This document shows positions 19,505-29,105 of a stretch of DNA of 64,000 bases, in pieces. The notes below the pieces were generated by a model that had not been told where the DNA came from, made no database searches, and saw only the letters and a program-made list of their open reading frames with translations. Position numbers and translations under genes: made by a program. Source of the stretch: Variovorax davisae (GTDB lineage Bacteria > Pseudomonadota > Gammaproteobacteria > Burkholderiales > Burkholderiaceae_C); assembly GCF_030316845.1 (NCBI RefSeq), contig NZ_JASZYS010000006.1, positions 186,001 through 250,000 on the forward strand, written 5' to 3'. Within the stretch, counting starts at the first letter, position 1, and each line of letters begins with the position of its first letter.

Positions 19505-20350
19505 CTAGCGCGGCGCCGAGGCCAGCAGCTTCGCAGTGCGCTCGGCGCCCGCCTTGTTGTCGGCCGCCAGCGCCACCTCGCGGGCCCGCGTCCAGTAGTC
19601 CCTGGCGAGCGCCGGCCGGTCGGCCGAGGCCTGGCCCAGCAGCAGCAGGTCCTGGTAGATCTTCTCGCTCGCGCCGGCCGCCTTGTCCAGCGCCAAGGCC
19701 TCGGCCAGCGGCGCCGCCGCCGCGGCGGGCGTGCGCAGCGCGATGTAGGCACTGCCCTGAAGGCGCAGCGCGTTGGCGCGCTCGAGCGCGTCGTCCTTGG
19801 CCAGCGCGCCATGGGCCTGCTGGGCGAAGCGCAAGCCTTCCTCGGCGCGCCCCGCGTTCAGCGCCAGGTAGGCCTTCAGGTTGAGGATCTTGCCCCGCAC
19901 GCTGCAGCGGCTGCCGCAGAGCGCATCGGCCCGGTCGAGCGCCTGCGTGGCGCCGGCGCGATCGTCGGCCTGCACCGCCATCGCCCGGCGCAAGGCGGCC
20001 TCGGCGCGGCGGTCGTTGCTGAACGCGAGCCGGGGCTCGTCCAGCACCGCGTCCAGCTGCGCCAGCGCCTCGTCCCGGCGCCCCAGACCGAGGTCGACCA
20101 TCGCCAGGTTGAGGCGCGCGACCGCGATCGCATCGTCGTCCTCGATCGACTGCGCGACCTGCAGCGCCTGTTCGAAATGGCGCAGCGCGTGCGGCAGGTC
20201 GCCGGCCTTGTAGCGGTCCATGCCCTGGGTGTTGAAGCCCTGGGCCCGGATCTGCGCCGTCGAACGCGCGGGCGGCGTCGAGCAGGCGGCCAGCAGGCCG
20301 GCCGCCATGACGCACCAGACGACGGCGGCGCGCCGCAGCGCCCGCCTCAT
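19505..20350 (-). CDS. TPR-repeat lipoprotein
   Basis: A 281-residue lipoprotein: signal with lipobox LLAAC, Cys near residue 23. Several tetratricopeptide-like helices follow (GMDRYKAGDLPHALRHFEQAL, IAVARLNLAMVDLGLGRRDEALAQLDAVL, AYLALNAGRAEEGLRFA). TPR lipoproteins act as scaffolds at the inner face of the outer membrane. The start overlaps the stop of the MCE gene by 4 bases, so the two are cotranslated and probably work together in envelope lipid handling. Exact role unknown. Confidence 0.8.
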   Translation of the reverse strand: MRRALRRAAVVWCVMAAGLLAACSTPPARSTAQIRAQGFNTQGMDRYKAGDLPHALRHFEQALQVAQSIEDDDAIAVARLNLAMVDLGLGRRDEALAQLDAVLDEPRLAFSNDRRAEAALRRAMAVQADDRAGATQALDRADALCGSRCSVRGKILNLKAYLALNAGRAEEGLRFAQQAHGALAKDDALERANALRLQGSAYIALRTPAAAAAPLAEALALDKAAGASEKIYQDLLLLGQASADRPALARDYWTRAREVALAADNKAGAERTAKLLASAPR

Positions 20351-21306
20351 GGCCCGTCCCCCGGCAGCGGCAGGCCGCCGATGCTGTCGATCGGCAGCGA
20401 CTGCGGCGTGGTGGCGGTGCCGGTCAGCCAGCTGATCGGCCAGGTCTGGCGCGCATCGCTGACCATCTGGTTGGTCTGGGTCGCCGCCGCCTGGACCTGG
20501 TCGAGCACGCCGGGCAGCCGTTCGGCGGCCTGCGCCGCCATCGCGTGCACCTCGGCGCTGGCCTGTTGCGACGTGGCCGCCGCCTGCTGCACCCGCTCGA
20601 TCACCGCCGGCGCGGCATCCGCCACCACCCCGAGGGCCTGGTTCGCCTTTTGCAGCGTCGTGGCCGCGCCGCTCTCGACCGTCTTCACGGCCTGCTGCGC
20701 CTGCTGCAGCACCTCGCCGGCCTTGTCGGCAATGGCCGGCATCTTCGACGCCACCTCCTGGCCGGCCTTCAGCGTCTGCTGGAAGGAGCCCTCCGGATCG
20801 CTCAGGCTCTCGGTCAGCTTGCGCGCATCGGCGATCGCCGGCATCAGCGCGGCCTGCATGTCCTGCGCCAGCTGGCCCGGGTCCCGGGGGCGCTCGAAAG
20901 CGAGCACCTCGCCGGCCGCCACCGGCGGCGCACCGCCGCCGCGCGGCGCCACCAGCTCGATCGCCGGCTTGCCGATCGCGGGGTCCTGGACCAGCCTGGC
21001 CCGGGTTCCCTTCGGAAACTCCGCCATGTAGTCGCGGCCGATGCCGAGCTCGACCCTGACGCCCCGGTCGCCGGACGGCGCCGACGGGGCCAGCAGGATG
21101 CCGCGCACGCTGCCGATCACGAGGCCGCGGGTCGTCACCGGCATGCCTTCGCTCATGCCGGCCGCGTCGGGCACCTCGATGTAGAGCGGGTCCTGGCGGC
21201 TGAAGAGCCCCTGGCGGTAGGCGATCCAGGCCAGCAGGGCGGCGATGACCAGCACGAGCAGGGCCATGGCGGGGGCCGTCCAGCGCCGGGTTTGGGAAGT
21301 TGGCAT
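20347..21306 (-). CDS. MCE/MlaD-family lipid-transport protein
   Basis: A 319-residue protein anchored by one N-terminal transmembrane helix (MALLVLVIAALLAWIAY). An MCE domain follows (PLYIEVPDAAGMSEGMPVTTRGLVIGSV ... ARLVQDPAIGKPAIELVAP). The C-terminal ~180 residues are long, Ala/Gln-rich and helical. MCE proteins form hexameric rings or tubes that carry phospholipids across the periplasm, normally with an MlaE permease and MlaF ATPase. Neither is encoded here; only the TPR lipoprotein is coupled. Start ATG 21306 directly precedes the cytoplasmic stub and helix. Confidence 0.85.
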   Translation of the reverse strand: MPTSQTRRWTAPAMALLVLVIAALLAWIAYRQGLFSRQDPLYIEVPDAAGMSEGMPVTTRGLVIGSVRGILLAPSAPSGDRGVRVELGIGRDYMAEFPKGTRARLVQDPAIGKPAIELVAPRGGGAPPVAAGEVLAFERPRDPGQLAQDMQAALMPAIADARKLTESLSDPEGSFQQTLKAGQEVASKMPAIADKAGEVLQQAQQAVKTVESGAATTLQKANQALGVVADAAPAVIERVQQAAATSQQASAEVHAMAAQAAERLPGVLDQVQAAATQTNQMVSDARQTWPISWLTGTATTPQSLPIDSIGGLPLPGDGP

Positions 21307-21390
21307 CGAAAATCCTCCGTCGGGTGACAGTGAGAGCGCACAGCGCCCGCGCATGCTAGACCATGGCGCCGCCCGACCTGACGCGCGCGC

Positions 21391-22968
21391 TCAGTCGCGC
21401 ATTCGCACGGCGTCCTGCTGGCGCAGCACCCGGCGCAGGATCTTGCCGGCCGGCGTCTTCGGGATGGCCTCGCACAGCACCACGTCGCCAAGCTGCTTGT
21501 AGGCCACCACCCGTTCGGCGACCCAGGCCTTGAGATCCGCGGCCGCCAGGGCGCCGCGCGCCACGACGTAGGCCACCGGCAGTTCGCCGGCGCGCTCGTC
21601 GGGCCGGCCGATCACGGCCGCGTCGGCCACCTGCGGATGGGTGAACAGCAGGGCCTCCAGCTCGGCCGGGGCGACCTGGAAGCCCTTGACCTTGATCAGC
21701 TCCTTGAGCCGGTCGGTGACCGTGAGGTAGCCGTCGGCATCGACGGTGACGAGGTCGCCGGTGCGGACCCAGCCGTCGTCGGTGAAGGTCGCCGCGCTGG
21801 CTTCCGGCTGGTTCAGGTAGCCCTTGAAGGCCTGCGGGCCGCGGAACCACAGCTCGCCGGGCTGGCCGCGCGCCACGTCGGCGCCGGTCACGGGGTCGAC
21901 CACGCGCGCCTGCGTCCCGGGCAGGATCTGGCCGCTGGTGCCGCTGCGGATGCGGTCCGGATGGCTCACGGTCACGCAGCCCGAGGATTCGGTCATGCCG
22001 TAGCCCTGCAGCACCTTGCACTTCAGGCGCTCGGCGACCTTGTGTTCCAGCGCGGCGCCGAGCGGGGCCGCGCCGCTGCCGATCACCTCGAGCGACGACA
22101 GGTCGAAGGCGTCGACCATCGGGTGCAGCCCGAGGAAGTGCATCACCGGCGGCACCACGGCCAGGCGCGACACGCGGTAGGTGGCAATCGCCTTGAGGAA
22201 GGTTTCCGGCTCGAAGCGAGGCACGGTCACCAGGCGGCAGCCGGCGACCAGTCCGCACAGGGTGATGATGGTGAAGCCGAAGATGTGGAACATCGGCAGG
22301 AAGGCCAGCAGCACCTTGTCCGGCGGGTGCGCATAGGCCTGCAGGTACTGGCTCACGTTGGCGACGATGGTGGCGTGCGTCAGCATCACGCCCTTGGCCA
22401 TGCCGGTGGTGCCCGACGAATAGGGCAGCGCGGCCAACGCGTCGGGGTCGGTGTCCGGCGCCGGCTCGGGATCCGTGCAGGCCATCAGCGAGGCGAAAGC
22501 CAGCGCCCCAGCGGCTTCGCCCAGCACCACCACGGTGGCTCCGCCGGCCAGCGCCGCGGCCTCGCGCACCGTGGGCAGCAGGGCCGGCAGGGTGAACACG
22601 AAACGCGCCTTGGCGTCGCGCATCTGGTGCGCCAGGTCGGCCGCCCCGTACATCGGGTTGGCGCCGCTCGCCACGCCGCCGGCGGCCATCGCGCCGAGCG
22701 CGGCGATCGGCCACTCCGGCGAGTTCGGCGCGAACAGCAGCAGCACGTCGCCGGGCCTGAAGCCCTCGGCTGCCAGCCCCGCCGCGAAGCGGCCGATCGC
22801 GTGGTCCAGCGCGCCGCAGCTCAGTTCGCGGCCGCTGGCGGCGTCCACCAGCGCGACCGCATTCGGTCGCTCGCGCAAGCGCCGCCGGATGAACGCCGGC
22901 ACGGTGGTCCGGGGCAGCTCGCCCGTGAGCGCGGGGCCTTCGATGATGCCGTGGCTGCTGGGGTCCAT
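21391..22968 (-). CDS. AMP-dependent acyl-CoA synthetase (4-coumarate-CoA ligase-like)
   Basis: A 525-residue ANL-superfamily enzyme. ATP motif YSSGTTGMAKGVMLTH lies near residue 190, then GYGMTESSG, YLTVTDRLKELIKVKG (hinge and A8 region) and PKTPAGKILRR with the catalytic Lys near the C-terminus. It activates a carboxylate as acyl-AMP and then acyl-CoA. The full-length layout is closest to 4-coumarate or medium-chain ligases. It is transcribed divergently from a dienelactone hydrolase-like gene, hinting at aromatic or cyclic acid catabolism, but the substrate cannot be read from sequence. Confidence 0.9.
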   Translation of the reverse strand: MDPSSHGIIEGPALTGELPRTTVPAFIRRRLRERPNAVALVDAASGRELSCGALDHAIGRFAAGLAAEGFRPGDVLLLFAPNSPEWPIAALGAMAAGGVASGANPMYGAADLAHQMRDAKARFVFTLPALLPTVREAAALAGGATVVVLGEAAGALAFASLMACTDPEPAPDTDPDALAALPYSSGTTGMAKGVMLTHATIVANVSQYLQAYAHPPDKVLLAFLPMFHIFGFTIITLCGLVAGCRLVTVPRFEPETFLKAIATYRVSRLAVVPPVMHFLGLHPMVDAFDLSSLEVIGSGAAPLGAALEHKVAERLKCKVLQGYGMTESSGCVTVSHPDRIRSGTSGQILPGTQARVVDPVTGADVARGQPGELWFRGPQAFKGYLNQPEASAATFTDDGWVRTGDLVTVDADGYLTVTDRLKELIKVKGFQVAPAELEALLFTHPQVADAAVIGRPDERAGELPVAYVVARGALAAADLKAWVAERVVAYKQLGDVVLCEAIPKTPAGKILRRVLRQQDAVRMRD

Positions 22969-23128
22969 GTGCGTCCTCCTTGGACGCGCCGTCGAGGTGG
23001 CGGCGCCGGTGTTTGTCGCGCCGCGACCTTACGCGCACCTGCGGGCGGCGTCCAGACCCCGCGCGCAGCCCGGCGCGCGCGGTTCGGCATTGCGGCTTAT
23101 GCTCCGGGGTCTTTTTCAAGGAGCACCG

Positions 23129-24034
23129 ATGCCGCCACGCCTCACAGCCCAGGACTTCGACCAGGAACTGCTCATTCTTTTCGACGCCTATGTCCATGGC
23201 AAGCTGGACCGCCGGGGCTTTCTCGGGCAGGCGCAGAAGTTCGCCAAGGCGGGCGTCACCGCCGCCGGGCTGCTCGCGGCGCTGAGCCCCGATTTCGCGG
23301 CCGGCCAGCAGGTGGCGCCGAACGACCCGAAGCTCAAGCTGGAGCGCGTCGACTATCCCTCGCCCGCCGGCAGCGGCACCGTCAGGGGCTACCTGGCGCG
23401 ACCTGCCGCCGCCGGCGCGACCCGCCTGCCCGCCGTGCTGGTGATCCACGAGAATCGCGGCCTCAACCCGCACATCGAGGACATCGCCCGGCGCCTGGCG
23501 CTGGACGGCTTCATGGCTTTCGCCCCCGACGCCCTGACGCCGCTGGGCGGCTACCCCGGCGACGAGGACAAGGCCCGCGACGCCTTCGCCAAGCTGGACC
23601 AGGCCCATGCGCGGGAAGATTTCGTGGCTGCCGCCCAGTGGCTGAAGGCGCGCCCGGATGCCACCGGCAAGATCGGTGCGGTCGGCTTCTGCTACGGCGG
23701 CGGCATCGTCCATGTGCTGAGCACGCGCATGCCCGACCTGAACGCCGGCGTGCCCTTCTACGGCAACGTGCCGGCAGCGGCCGAAGCGGCCAAGGTCAAG
23801 GCGCCGCTGCTGGTGCACCGGGCCGCCGTCGACGAGCGCATCAATGCCGCCTGGCCGGCCTACGAAGCGGCGCTCAAGGCCGCGGGCGTCAACGTCCGTG
23901 ATTTCCAGTATCCGGATACGCAGCACGGATTCAACAACGACACCACGCCACGCTACGACGCGGCCGCGGCCAAGCTCGCCTGGGCCCGCACGATCGAGTT
24001 CCTCAAGCTGCAACTGGGCGGCCCCGCCGGCTAG
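23129..24034 (+). CDS. Dienelactone hydrolase-family protein with Tat-like leader
   Basis: This 301-residue alpha/beta hydrolase has the dienelactone hydrolase nucleophile elbow GFCYGGG (Cys188), an acid region VDERIN and a catalytic His in TQHGFNND. The first 55 residues contain DRRGFLGQAQKF followed by a hydrophobic AGVTAAGLLAAL, resembling a Tat signal with a long n-region, so it may be exported. AAGGAG at 23118 precedes ATG 23129. Followed by a second secreted hydrolase. The substrate is probably a lactone or ester. Confidence 0.87.
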   Translation: MPPRLTAQDFDQELLILFDAYVHGKLDRRGFLGQAQKFAKAGVTAAGLLAALSPDFAAGQQVAPNDPKLKLERVDYPSPAGSGTVRGYLARPAAAGATRLPAVLVIHENRGLNPHIEDIARRLALDGFMAFAPDALTPLGGYPGDEDKARDAFAKLDQAHAREDFVAAAQWLKARPDATGKIGAVGFCYGGGIVHVLSTRMPDLNAGVPFYGNVPAAAEAAKVKAPLLVHRAAVDERINAAWPAYEAALKAAGVNVRDFQYPDTQHGFNNDTTPRYDAAAAKLAWARTIEFLKLQLGGPAG

Positions 24035-24083
24035 GGCCCCGCCGCTTGCATCCCGCACCCTCAACTCCCGGACCCTCACACCC

Positions 24084-25016
24084 ATGACCACCCGCCATGC
24101 GTTTTTCCTGGCCGCCCTGCTCGTCGCCGGGCTCTCGCTGGGCCAGGCCGCCGCCGCGCAGCCCGTGCTGCCCAGCGGCTTCAAGACCCGCACGGTCGAC
24201 GCGCAGGACGGAACCAGGCTGTTCGTTCGCTCCGGCGGCGCCGGCCCGGCCGTCGTCCTGATCCACGGATTCGGCGACACCGGCGACATGTGGGGTCCGC
24301 TGGCCCGGCAACTGGCCAAGACGCACCTGGTCATCGTGCCCGACCTGCGCGGCATGGGGCGCTCGGCCAAGGCCGCCGGCGGCTACGACAAGAAGTCGCA
24401 GGCCGCCGACATCCGGGCGGTCGTCACCGCCTTCGGCCAGGACCATGCGGCGGTGGTCGGCCACGACATCGGCACCATGGTGGCCTATGCGTATGCGGCC
24501 AGCTATCCGGACAAGGTCGACAAGCTGGTCGTGATGGACGCGCCGGTGCCCGGCATCGCGCCCTGGGACCAGATCATCCTGTGGCCCGCGCTGTGGCACT
24601 TCAACTTCGGCGGCCCCAACGCAGAGCGGCTGGTGGCGGGGCGCGAGCGCATCTACCTCGACCGCTTCTGGAACGAGTTCGCCGGCGATCCTGCCAAGAT
24701 CGACGAGGCGACCCGCCGGCACTACACGAAGCTCTATGCACAGCCCGGCGCGATGCGGGCGTCCTTCGCGCAGTTCAACACCATCGCGGCGAAGGATGTC
24801 GCGGACAACGTCGCGTTCTCGCGCAACAAGCTGCCCATGCCGGTGCTGGCCATCGGCGGCGAGAAGTCCTTCGGCCCCAACATGGCCACGGTCATGCGCA
24901 ACGCGGCAACGAACGTGCAGCAGGAGGTGGTCCCGAACGCGGGCCACTGGCTGATGGAGGAAAGCACCGCGACGACGGTCGGCCTGGTCGACAAGTTCCT
25001 CGCCGCCGCGCAGTAG
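24084..25016 (+). CDS. Secreted alpha/beta hydrolase (epoxide hydrolase/haloalkane-type)
   Basis: A 310-residue protein with a Sec signal peptide (FFLAALLVAGLSLGQAAAA). The alpha/beta fold shows LIHGFGDTGDMW (oxyanion HG), nucleophile elbow GHDIGTM (Asp as nucleophile, as in epoxide hydrolases and dehalogenases) and a C-terminal His in VPNAGHWLMEE. It probably acts in the periplasm. It lies 49 bases after the dienelactone hydrolase-like gene and 26 before the dehydratase, so these may be one transcription unit. Confidence 0.87.
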   Translation: MTTRHAFFLAALLVAGLSLGQAAAAQPVLPSGFKTRTVDAQDGTRLFVRSGGAGPAVVLIHGFGDTGDMWGPLARQLAKTHLVIVPDLRGMGRSAKAAGGYDKKSQAADIRAVVTAFGQDHAAVVGHDIGTMVAYAYAASYPDKVDKLVVMDAPVPGIAPWDQIILWPALWHFNFGGPNAERLVAGRERIYLDRFWNEFAGDPAKIDEATRRHYTKLYAQPGAMRASFAQFNTIAAKDVADNVAFSRNKLPMPVLAIGGEKSFGPNMATVMRNAATNVQQEVVPNAGHWLMEESTATTVGLVDKFLAAAQ

Positions 25017-25042
25017 CGGTCGCCCAGCCGGAGCGCGATGCC

Positions 25043-26764
25043 ATGGACCCCGACCCGACCGGCCTCAGGAAGGGCCTGACCAGCTACGGCGACACGGGCT
25101 TCTCGCTGTTCCTGCGCAAGGCCTTCATTAAGGGCGCGGGCTATACCGACAGCGCCCTCGACCGCCCGGTGGTGGGCATTGCCAGCACCGGCAGCGCCTA
25201 CAACCCCTGCCACGGCAACGCGCCCCAGCTGCTCGAGGCGGTCAAGCGCGGCGTCATGCTGGCCGGCGGCCTGCCGATGGAATTTCCGACGATCTCGATC
25301 CACGAGAGCTTCGCCGCCCCCACCAGCATGTACCTGCGCAACCTCATGGCGATGGACACCGAGGAAATGGTGCGGGCCCAGCCGATGGACGCCGTGGTGC
25401 TGATCGGCGGCTGCGACAAGACCGTGCCGGCGCAGCTGATGGGGGCGGCCTCGGCCGGCATCCCGTCGATCCAGCTGATCACGGGCTCGATGCTGACCGG
25501 CAGCCACCGCGGCGAGCGCGTCGGCGCCTGCACCGACTGCCGCCGCTACTGGGGCCGGTTCCGCGCCGGCGAGATCGACGACGACGAGGTGGGCCAGGTC
25601 AACGACCAGCTGGTCGCGAGCGTCGGCACCTGCTCCGTGATGGGCACGGCCAGCACCATGGCCTGCATTGCCGAAGCCCTGGGCATGACGGTGCCGGGCG
25701 GCGCCTCGCCGCCGGCGGTCACCGCCGACCGCATCCGCGTGGCCGAACAGACCGGTACCCGGGCCGTGCAGATGGCACGCGACGGCCTGTCCATCGACCG
25801 CGTGCTGACGCCGGCCGCCTTCGAGAACGCGATGCGCGTGCTGCTGGCGATCGGCGGCTCGACCAACGGCATCGTGCACCTGACCGCCATCGCGGGCCGC
25901 ATGGGCCTGGAGGTCGACCTGGACGCCCTCGACCGCATGGGCCGCGAGACGCCGGTGCTGCTGGACCTGAAGCCCTCGGGGCAGCACTACATGGAGGACT
26001 TCCATCGTGCCGGCGGCATGGCGACCCTGCTGCGCGAACTCAAGCCCCTGCTGCGGCTCGACGCACTGACCGTGACCGGCCGCACGCTCGGCGAGGAGAT
26101 CGAGGCCTCGGGGCCCGGCTTCGCGCAGGACGTGGTGCGCCCTATCGCGCGGCCGATCTACCCGCAGGGCGGCATCGCGGTGCTGCGCGGCAACCTGGCC
26201 CCGGGCGGCGCGATCATCAAGCAGTCGGCGGCGGACGCCCGGCTGATGGAGCACGAAGGCCGGGCGGTGGTCTTCGAGAACCTCGAGGACCTGGCCGAAC
26301 GCATCGACAGCGACGACCTGGACGTCACGGCCGACGACGTGCTGGTGCTGAAGAACATCGGCCCCCGCGGCGCGCCCGGGATGCCCGAGGCCGGCTATCT
26401 CCCGATCCCGCGCAAGCTCGCCCGGGCCGGCGTCAAGGACATCGTGCGCATCTCCGACGGCCGCATGAGCGGCACCGCCTTCGGCACCATCGTGCTGCAC
26501 GTCACGCCCGAGTCGGCCATCGGCGGCCCGCTGGCCCATGTGCGCAACGGCGACCGGATCCGCCTGAGCGTGCAGGCCCGCGAGATCGCGCTGCGGGTGT
26601 CCGACGAGGAACTGGCGCGGCGCGCCGAGGCCGCGCCGATGGTGGCGCCGACCGCCGAGCGCGGCTACCGAAAGCTCTTCCTGGAAACCGTCACGCAGGC
26701 CGACCAGGGGGTGGACTTCGACTTCCTGCGGGCGGCGAAGACGGTGGGCAAGGTGCCGGAATAG
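25043..26764 (+). CDS. IlvD/Edd-family dehydratase (sugar-acid dehydratase type)
   Basis: A 573-residue Fe-S dehydratase. The cluster ligands are at NPCHGN (Cys56), GGCDKTVP (Cys124) and GACTDCRRYW (about residue 190), with the catalytic Ser region SDGRMSGTAFG near the C-terminus. The length and CTDCRRYWG signature resemble arabonate/xylonate-type dehydratases rather than IlvD or Edd, so the likely reaction is dehydration of an aldonic acid to a 2-keto-3-deoxy acid. Start ATG 25043 (MDPDPTGLRKGLTSYGD) gives the family N-terminus. Converges on the broken yeiH gene. Confidence 0.88.
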   Translation: MDPDPTGLRKGLTSYGDTGFSLFLRKAFIKGAGYTDSALDRPVVGIASTGSAYNPCHGNAPQLLEAVKRGVMLAGGLPMEFPTISIHESFAAPTSMYLRNLMAMDTEEMVRAQPMDAVVLIGGCDKTVPAQLMGAASAGIPSIQLITGSMLTGSHRGERVGACTDCRRYWGRFRAGEIDDDEVGQVNDQLVASVGTCSVMGTASTMACIAEALGMTVPGGASPPAVTADRIRVAEQTGTRAVQMARDGLSIDRVLTPAAFENAMRVLLAIGGSTNGIVHLTAIAGRMGLEVDLDALDRMGRETPVLLDLKPSGQHYMEDFHRAGGMATLLRELKPLLRLDALTVTGRTLGEEIEASGPGFAQDVVRPIARPIYPQGGIAVLRGNLAPGGAIIKQSAADARLMEHEGRAVVFENLEDLAERIDSDDLDVTADDVLVLKNIGPRGAPGMPEAGYLPIPRKLARAGVKDIVRISDGRMSGTAFGTIVLHVTPESAIGGPLAHVRNGDRIRLSVQAREIALRVSDEELARRAEAAPMVAPTAERGYRKLFLETVTQADQGVDFDFLRAAKTVGKVPE

Positions 26765-26785
26765 GCGCGCCGGCGGCGCGGCCGC

Positions 26786-27811
26786 TCAGCCCGGCGCAGC
26801 GCCGCCCCAGTGCAGCCAGGCCATCACGAGCAGCGCCAGGAACACCGTCTCGCCGACCATCAGGGCGATCGGCTTCCACCCCACCGTGGCGAGTTCCTTC
26901 AACTGGGTCTTCATGCCGATCGCGGCGATCGAGGTGACCAGGCACCCTTGCGAAAGGTCCATGCCCGCCTGGGCGACGGCCCTGGGCACCCAGCCCGTGC
27001 TGTTGATGGCGACCAGCAGCGCGAAGGCGAGCGCGAACCACGGCAGCAGCGGCGGGCGCGGGCCATCGACGGCGCCGCCCTAGTGCGCCCGCGTCAGGAA
27101 GCCTGCGAACGCGATCACCGGCAGCAGCATCGCCACGCGCAGCAGCTTGACAAAGGTGGCGGCATCGCCGGTGGCGCTCGACATGCCGTAGCCGGCCCCC
27201 ACCACCTGGGCCACGTCGTGGATGGTGGCGCCGAGGAAGATGCCGGCCTGCACCGGATCGAGGCCCGCCGCGCGCACGATCATCGGATAGACCACCATCG
27301 CCAGCGTCGACAGCGCGCTGACGCCGATCACGGTGAACAGCGTGGCGCGCTCGCGCATGGGATGGTGCGGCATCGCCGCGGACAGCGCCATGGCCGCCGA
27401 GGCGCCGCAGATCGCGACCGCACCGCCCGTGAGCAGGCCGAAGAAGCTGCGGTAGCCCATCAGCCTGGCGACCCCGATGCCCAGGCCGATGGTGAGCGCC
27501 ACCGACGCCACCACCAGCACCACCGGATGCCAGCCCATGGCCGCGATCTGGCCGCTGGTGATGCGCAGGCCCAGCAGGGCCACGCCGATGCGCAGCACCT
27601 GCCGAGCCGTCCACTCGATGCCCGGCGTGCAGGCGCCGTCGGCCGACAGGAAGTTCATCGCCATGCCCAGCAGCAGCGCGAAGAGCATCACCGGCGCGCC
27701 ATAGTGCTGCGACAGGAACATCGCCGCGGCGGCCACGACGGCGCTGGCGAGCACGCCGGGGAAGAGCTGGCGTCCGAGCGCCGGCCAGCCGGTCAGGGTC
27801 AATGCGGTCAT
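26786..27811 (-). pseudogene. yeiH: YeiH-family putative sulfate exporter interrupted by an in-frame amber codon
   Basis: Both halves of a YeiH/PSE-family membrane protein (UPF0324) lie in one minus-strand frame. Residues 1-243 run MTALTLTGWPALG to FLTRAH with many hydrophobic helices (IRITSGQ-like LRITSGQIAAMGWHPV, GGAVAICGASAAM, GATIHDVAQVVGAGY). A TAG follows at 27080-27082. The same frame then continues GGAVDGPRPPLLPWFALAF, LLVAINSTGWVP and IAAIGMKTQLKELA to the normal C-terminus. No frameshift or deletion is seen; one base (CAG or similar to TAG) explains it. It is last in the minus-strand operon, 7 bases after the porin start side. Probably a recent nonsense mutation, a sequencing error, or suppressed. 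Confidence 0.85.
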
Positions 27812-27818
27812 GGGCGTT

Positions 27819-29045
27819 TCAGAAGATGTGCCGGATGCCGACGTCGTAGCCGGTGGACGACTTGGCGGTCGGCACCACGCCGTTGATCGCCTTCGCGTAG
27901 AAGGCCGGCCCGCCCACCGTGAGGTCGGCGCCGTTCGAGTTGTCGATCCGTGCCACGGTCGCGTACAGCGCCGTGCGCTTCGACAGGTTGTGCACGTAGC
28001 CGAGGGCGTACTTCTCCGACTTCGGATCCGACGCCAGGCCGGGAATGACCTGGCTCAGGGCGGTGACGTTGTTGTACTTGACCTGGGTGTAGACGGCCCG
28101 GATCAGGCCGGGGCCGACCGGCACGGTGGCGCCGACCAGGGCGCCGTTGGCACCGGGGCTGGTGAAGCCGAGGGCATTGGGCAGCGGCGGGATGCCGGAG
28201 AAGTCGGTCTTCAGCTTGTTGTGCGAGTACTCGCCGAACAGCTTGACGACGCCGAAGTCGTAGGTGGCGCCGAGGTTCCAGATGTCGAGGTAGCTCGTCG
28301 TGCCCTGGAAGAACTGGTCCCCGATGGTGCTGCGGCCCGCCGCCAGCGCGATGTCCAGCGGACCCTTGGCGTAGCCGAAGCGGCCGCCGATGTAGCGTCC
28401 GGCGCGCTGGCTGTTGGGCAGGTTCGGGGTCAGCGTGCCCGGGTCGACCTTGTTGGCCTCGTTGAAGGCATACATGACCTGGCCGTAGAAGCCGCCCAGG
28501 TTCGGCGGCAGGAAGTAGCCCACCGAGTTGGAGGCACGAAGGTAGTTGGGGTTGCCCTGGAAGCCGTTGGCCACCTGGCCTGGCGAGTTGAAGCCGCTCG
28601 CGGTGGCGATCAGGTTGATGCCCACGCCGTTGGAAGTGAACGGATCGGCCACGGCATCGTTCCAGAACGTGGGCGTGTAGTCCCGCCCGAGCCGGACCTC
28701 GCCCAGGACGCCCGACAGGCTGACCGTCGAACGGCGGTTGAAGGCCATGCCGCCGCTGGGCGTGACGCCGTTGCCGGTGTCGTTGAGCAAGCCGGCCTCG
28801 AGCCAGAAGCTGGCCGCCGCCCCACCGCCCAGATCCTCCGTGCCGCGGAAGCCCAGGCGGCTGCTGGCGTAGCCGCCACTGTTCTGTACCGTGCTGCGGG
28901 TCGTGACGCCGACGCCCAACGGTGTCTCGGCCTTGTTCGCGTAGCTGCTGACCGTGGCGTCGATGACGCCGAACATCGTGATGGAGGACTGAGCGCAAGC
29001 GCCGCCGGCGGCGAGGATGGCGCAGGCCATCAGGGTTCTTTTCAT
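27819..29045 (-). CDS. General outer-membrane porin (Gram-negative porin family)
   Basis: A 408-residue porin. The signal peptide ends ACAQ, and the mature protein begins SSITMFGVIDATVSSY, the usual betaproteobacterial start. FRGTEDLGGGAAASFWLEAGL, the turn motif EVRLGRDYTP, and the C-terminal strand ending in Phe (YDVGIRHIF) are all present. It forms a 16-stranded trimeric channel with anion preference in relatives such as Omp32. It lies inside a catabolic operon (SDR upstream, yeiH downstream), so it may help the pathway substrate enter. Confidence 0.92.
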   Translation of the reverse strand: MKRTLMACAILAAGGACAQSSITMFGVIDATVSSYANKAETPLGVGVTTRSTVQNSGGYASSRLGFRGTEDLGGGAAASFWLEAGLLNDTGNGVTPSGGMAFNRRSTVSLSGVLGEVRLGRDYTPTFWNDAVADPFTSNGVGINLIATASGFNSPGQVANGFQGNPNYLRASNSVGYFLPPNLGGFYGQVMYAFNEANKVDPGTLTPNLPNSQRAGRYIGGRFGYAKGPLDIALAAGRSTIGDQFFQGTTSYLDIWNLGATYDFGVVKLFGEYSHNKLKTDFSGIPPLPNALGFTSPGANGALVGATVPVGPGLIRAVYTQVKYNNVTALSQVIPGLASDPKSEKYALGYVHNLSKRTALYATVARIDNSNGADLTVGGPAFYAKAINGVVPTAKSSTGYDVGIRHIF

Positions 29046-29105
29046 GGGAGTCTCTTTGGCTATTGGAAAAATTGCGGGCGCGAGAGTGAAGTCCTCGACC
29101 CGGAG

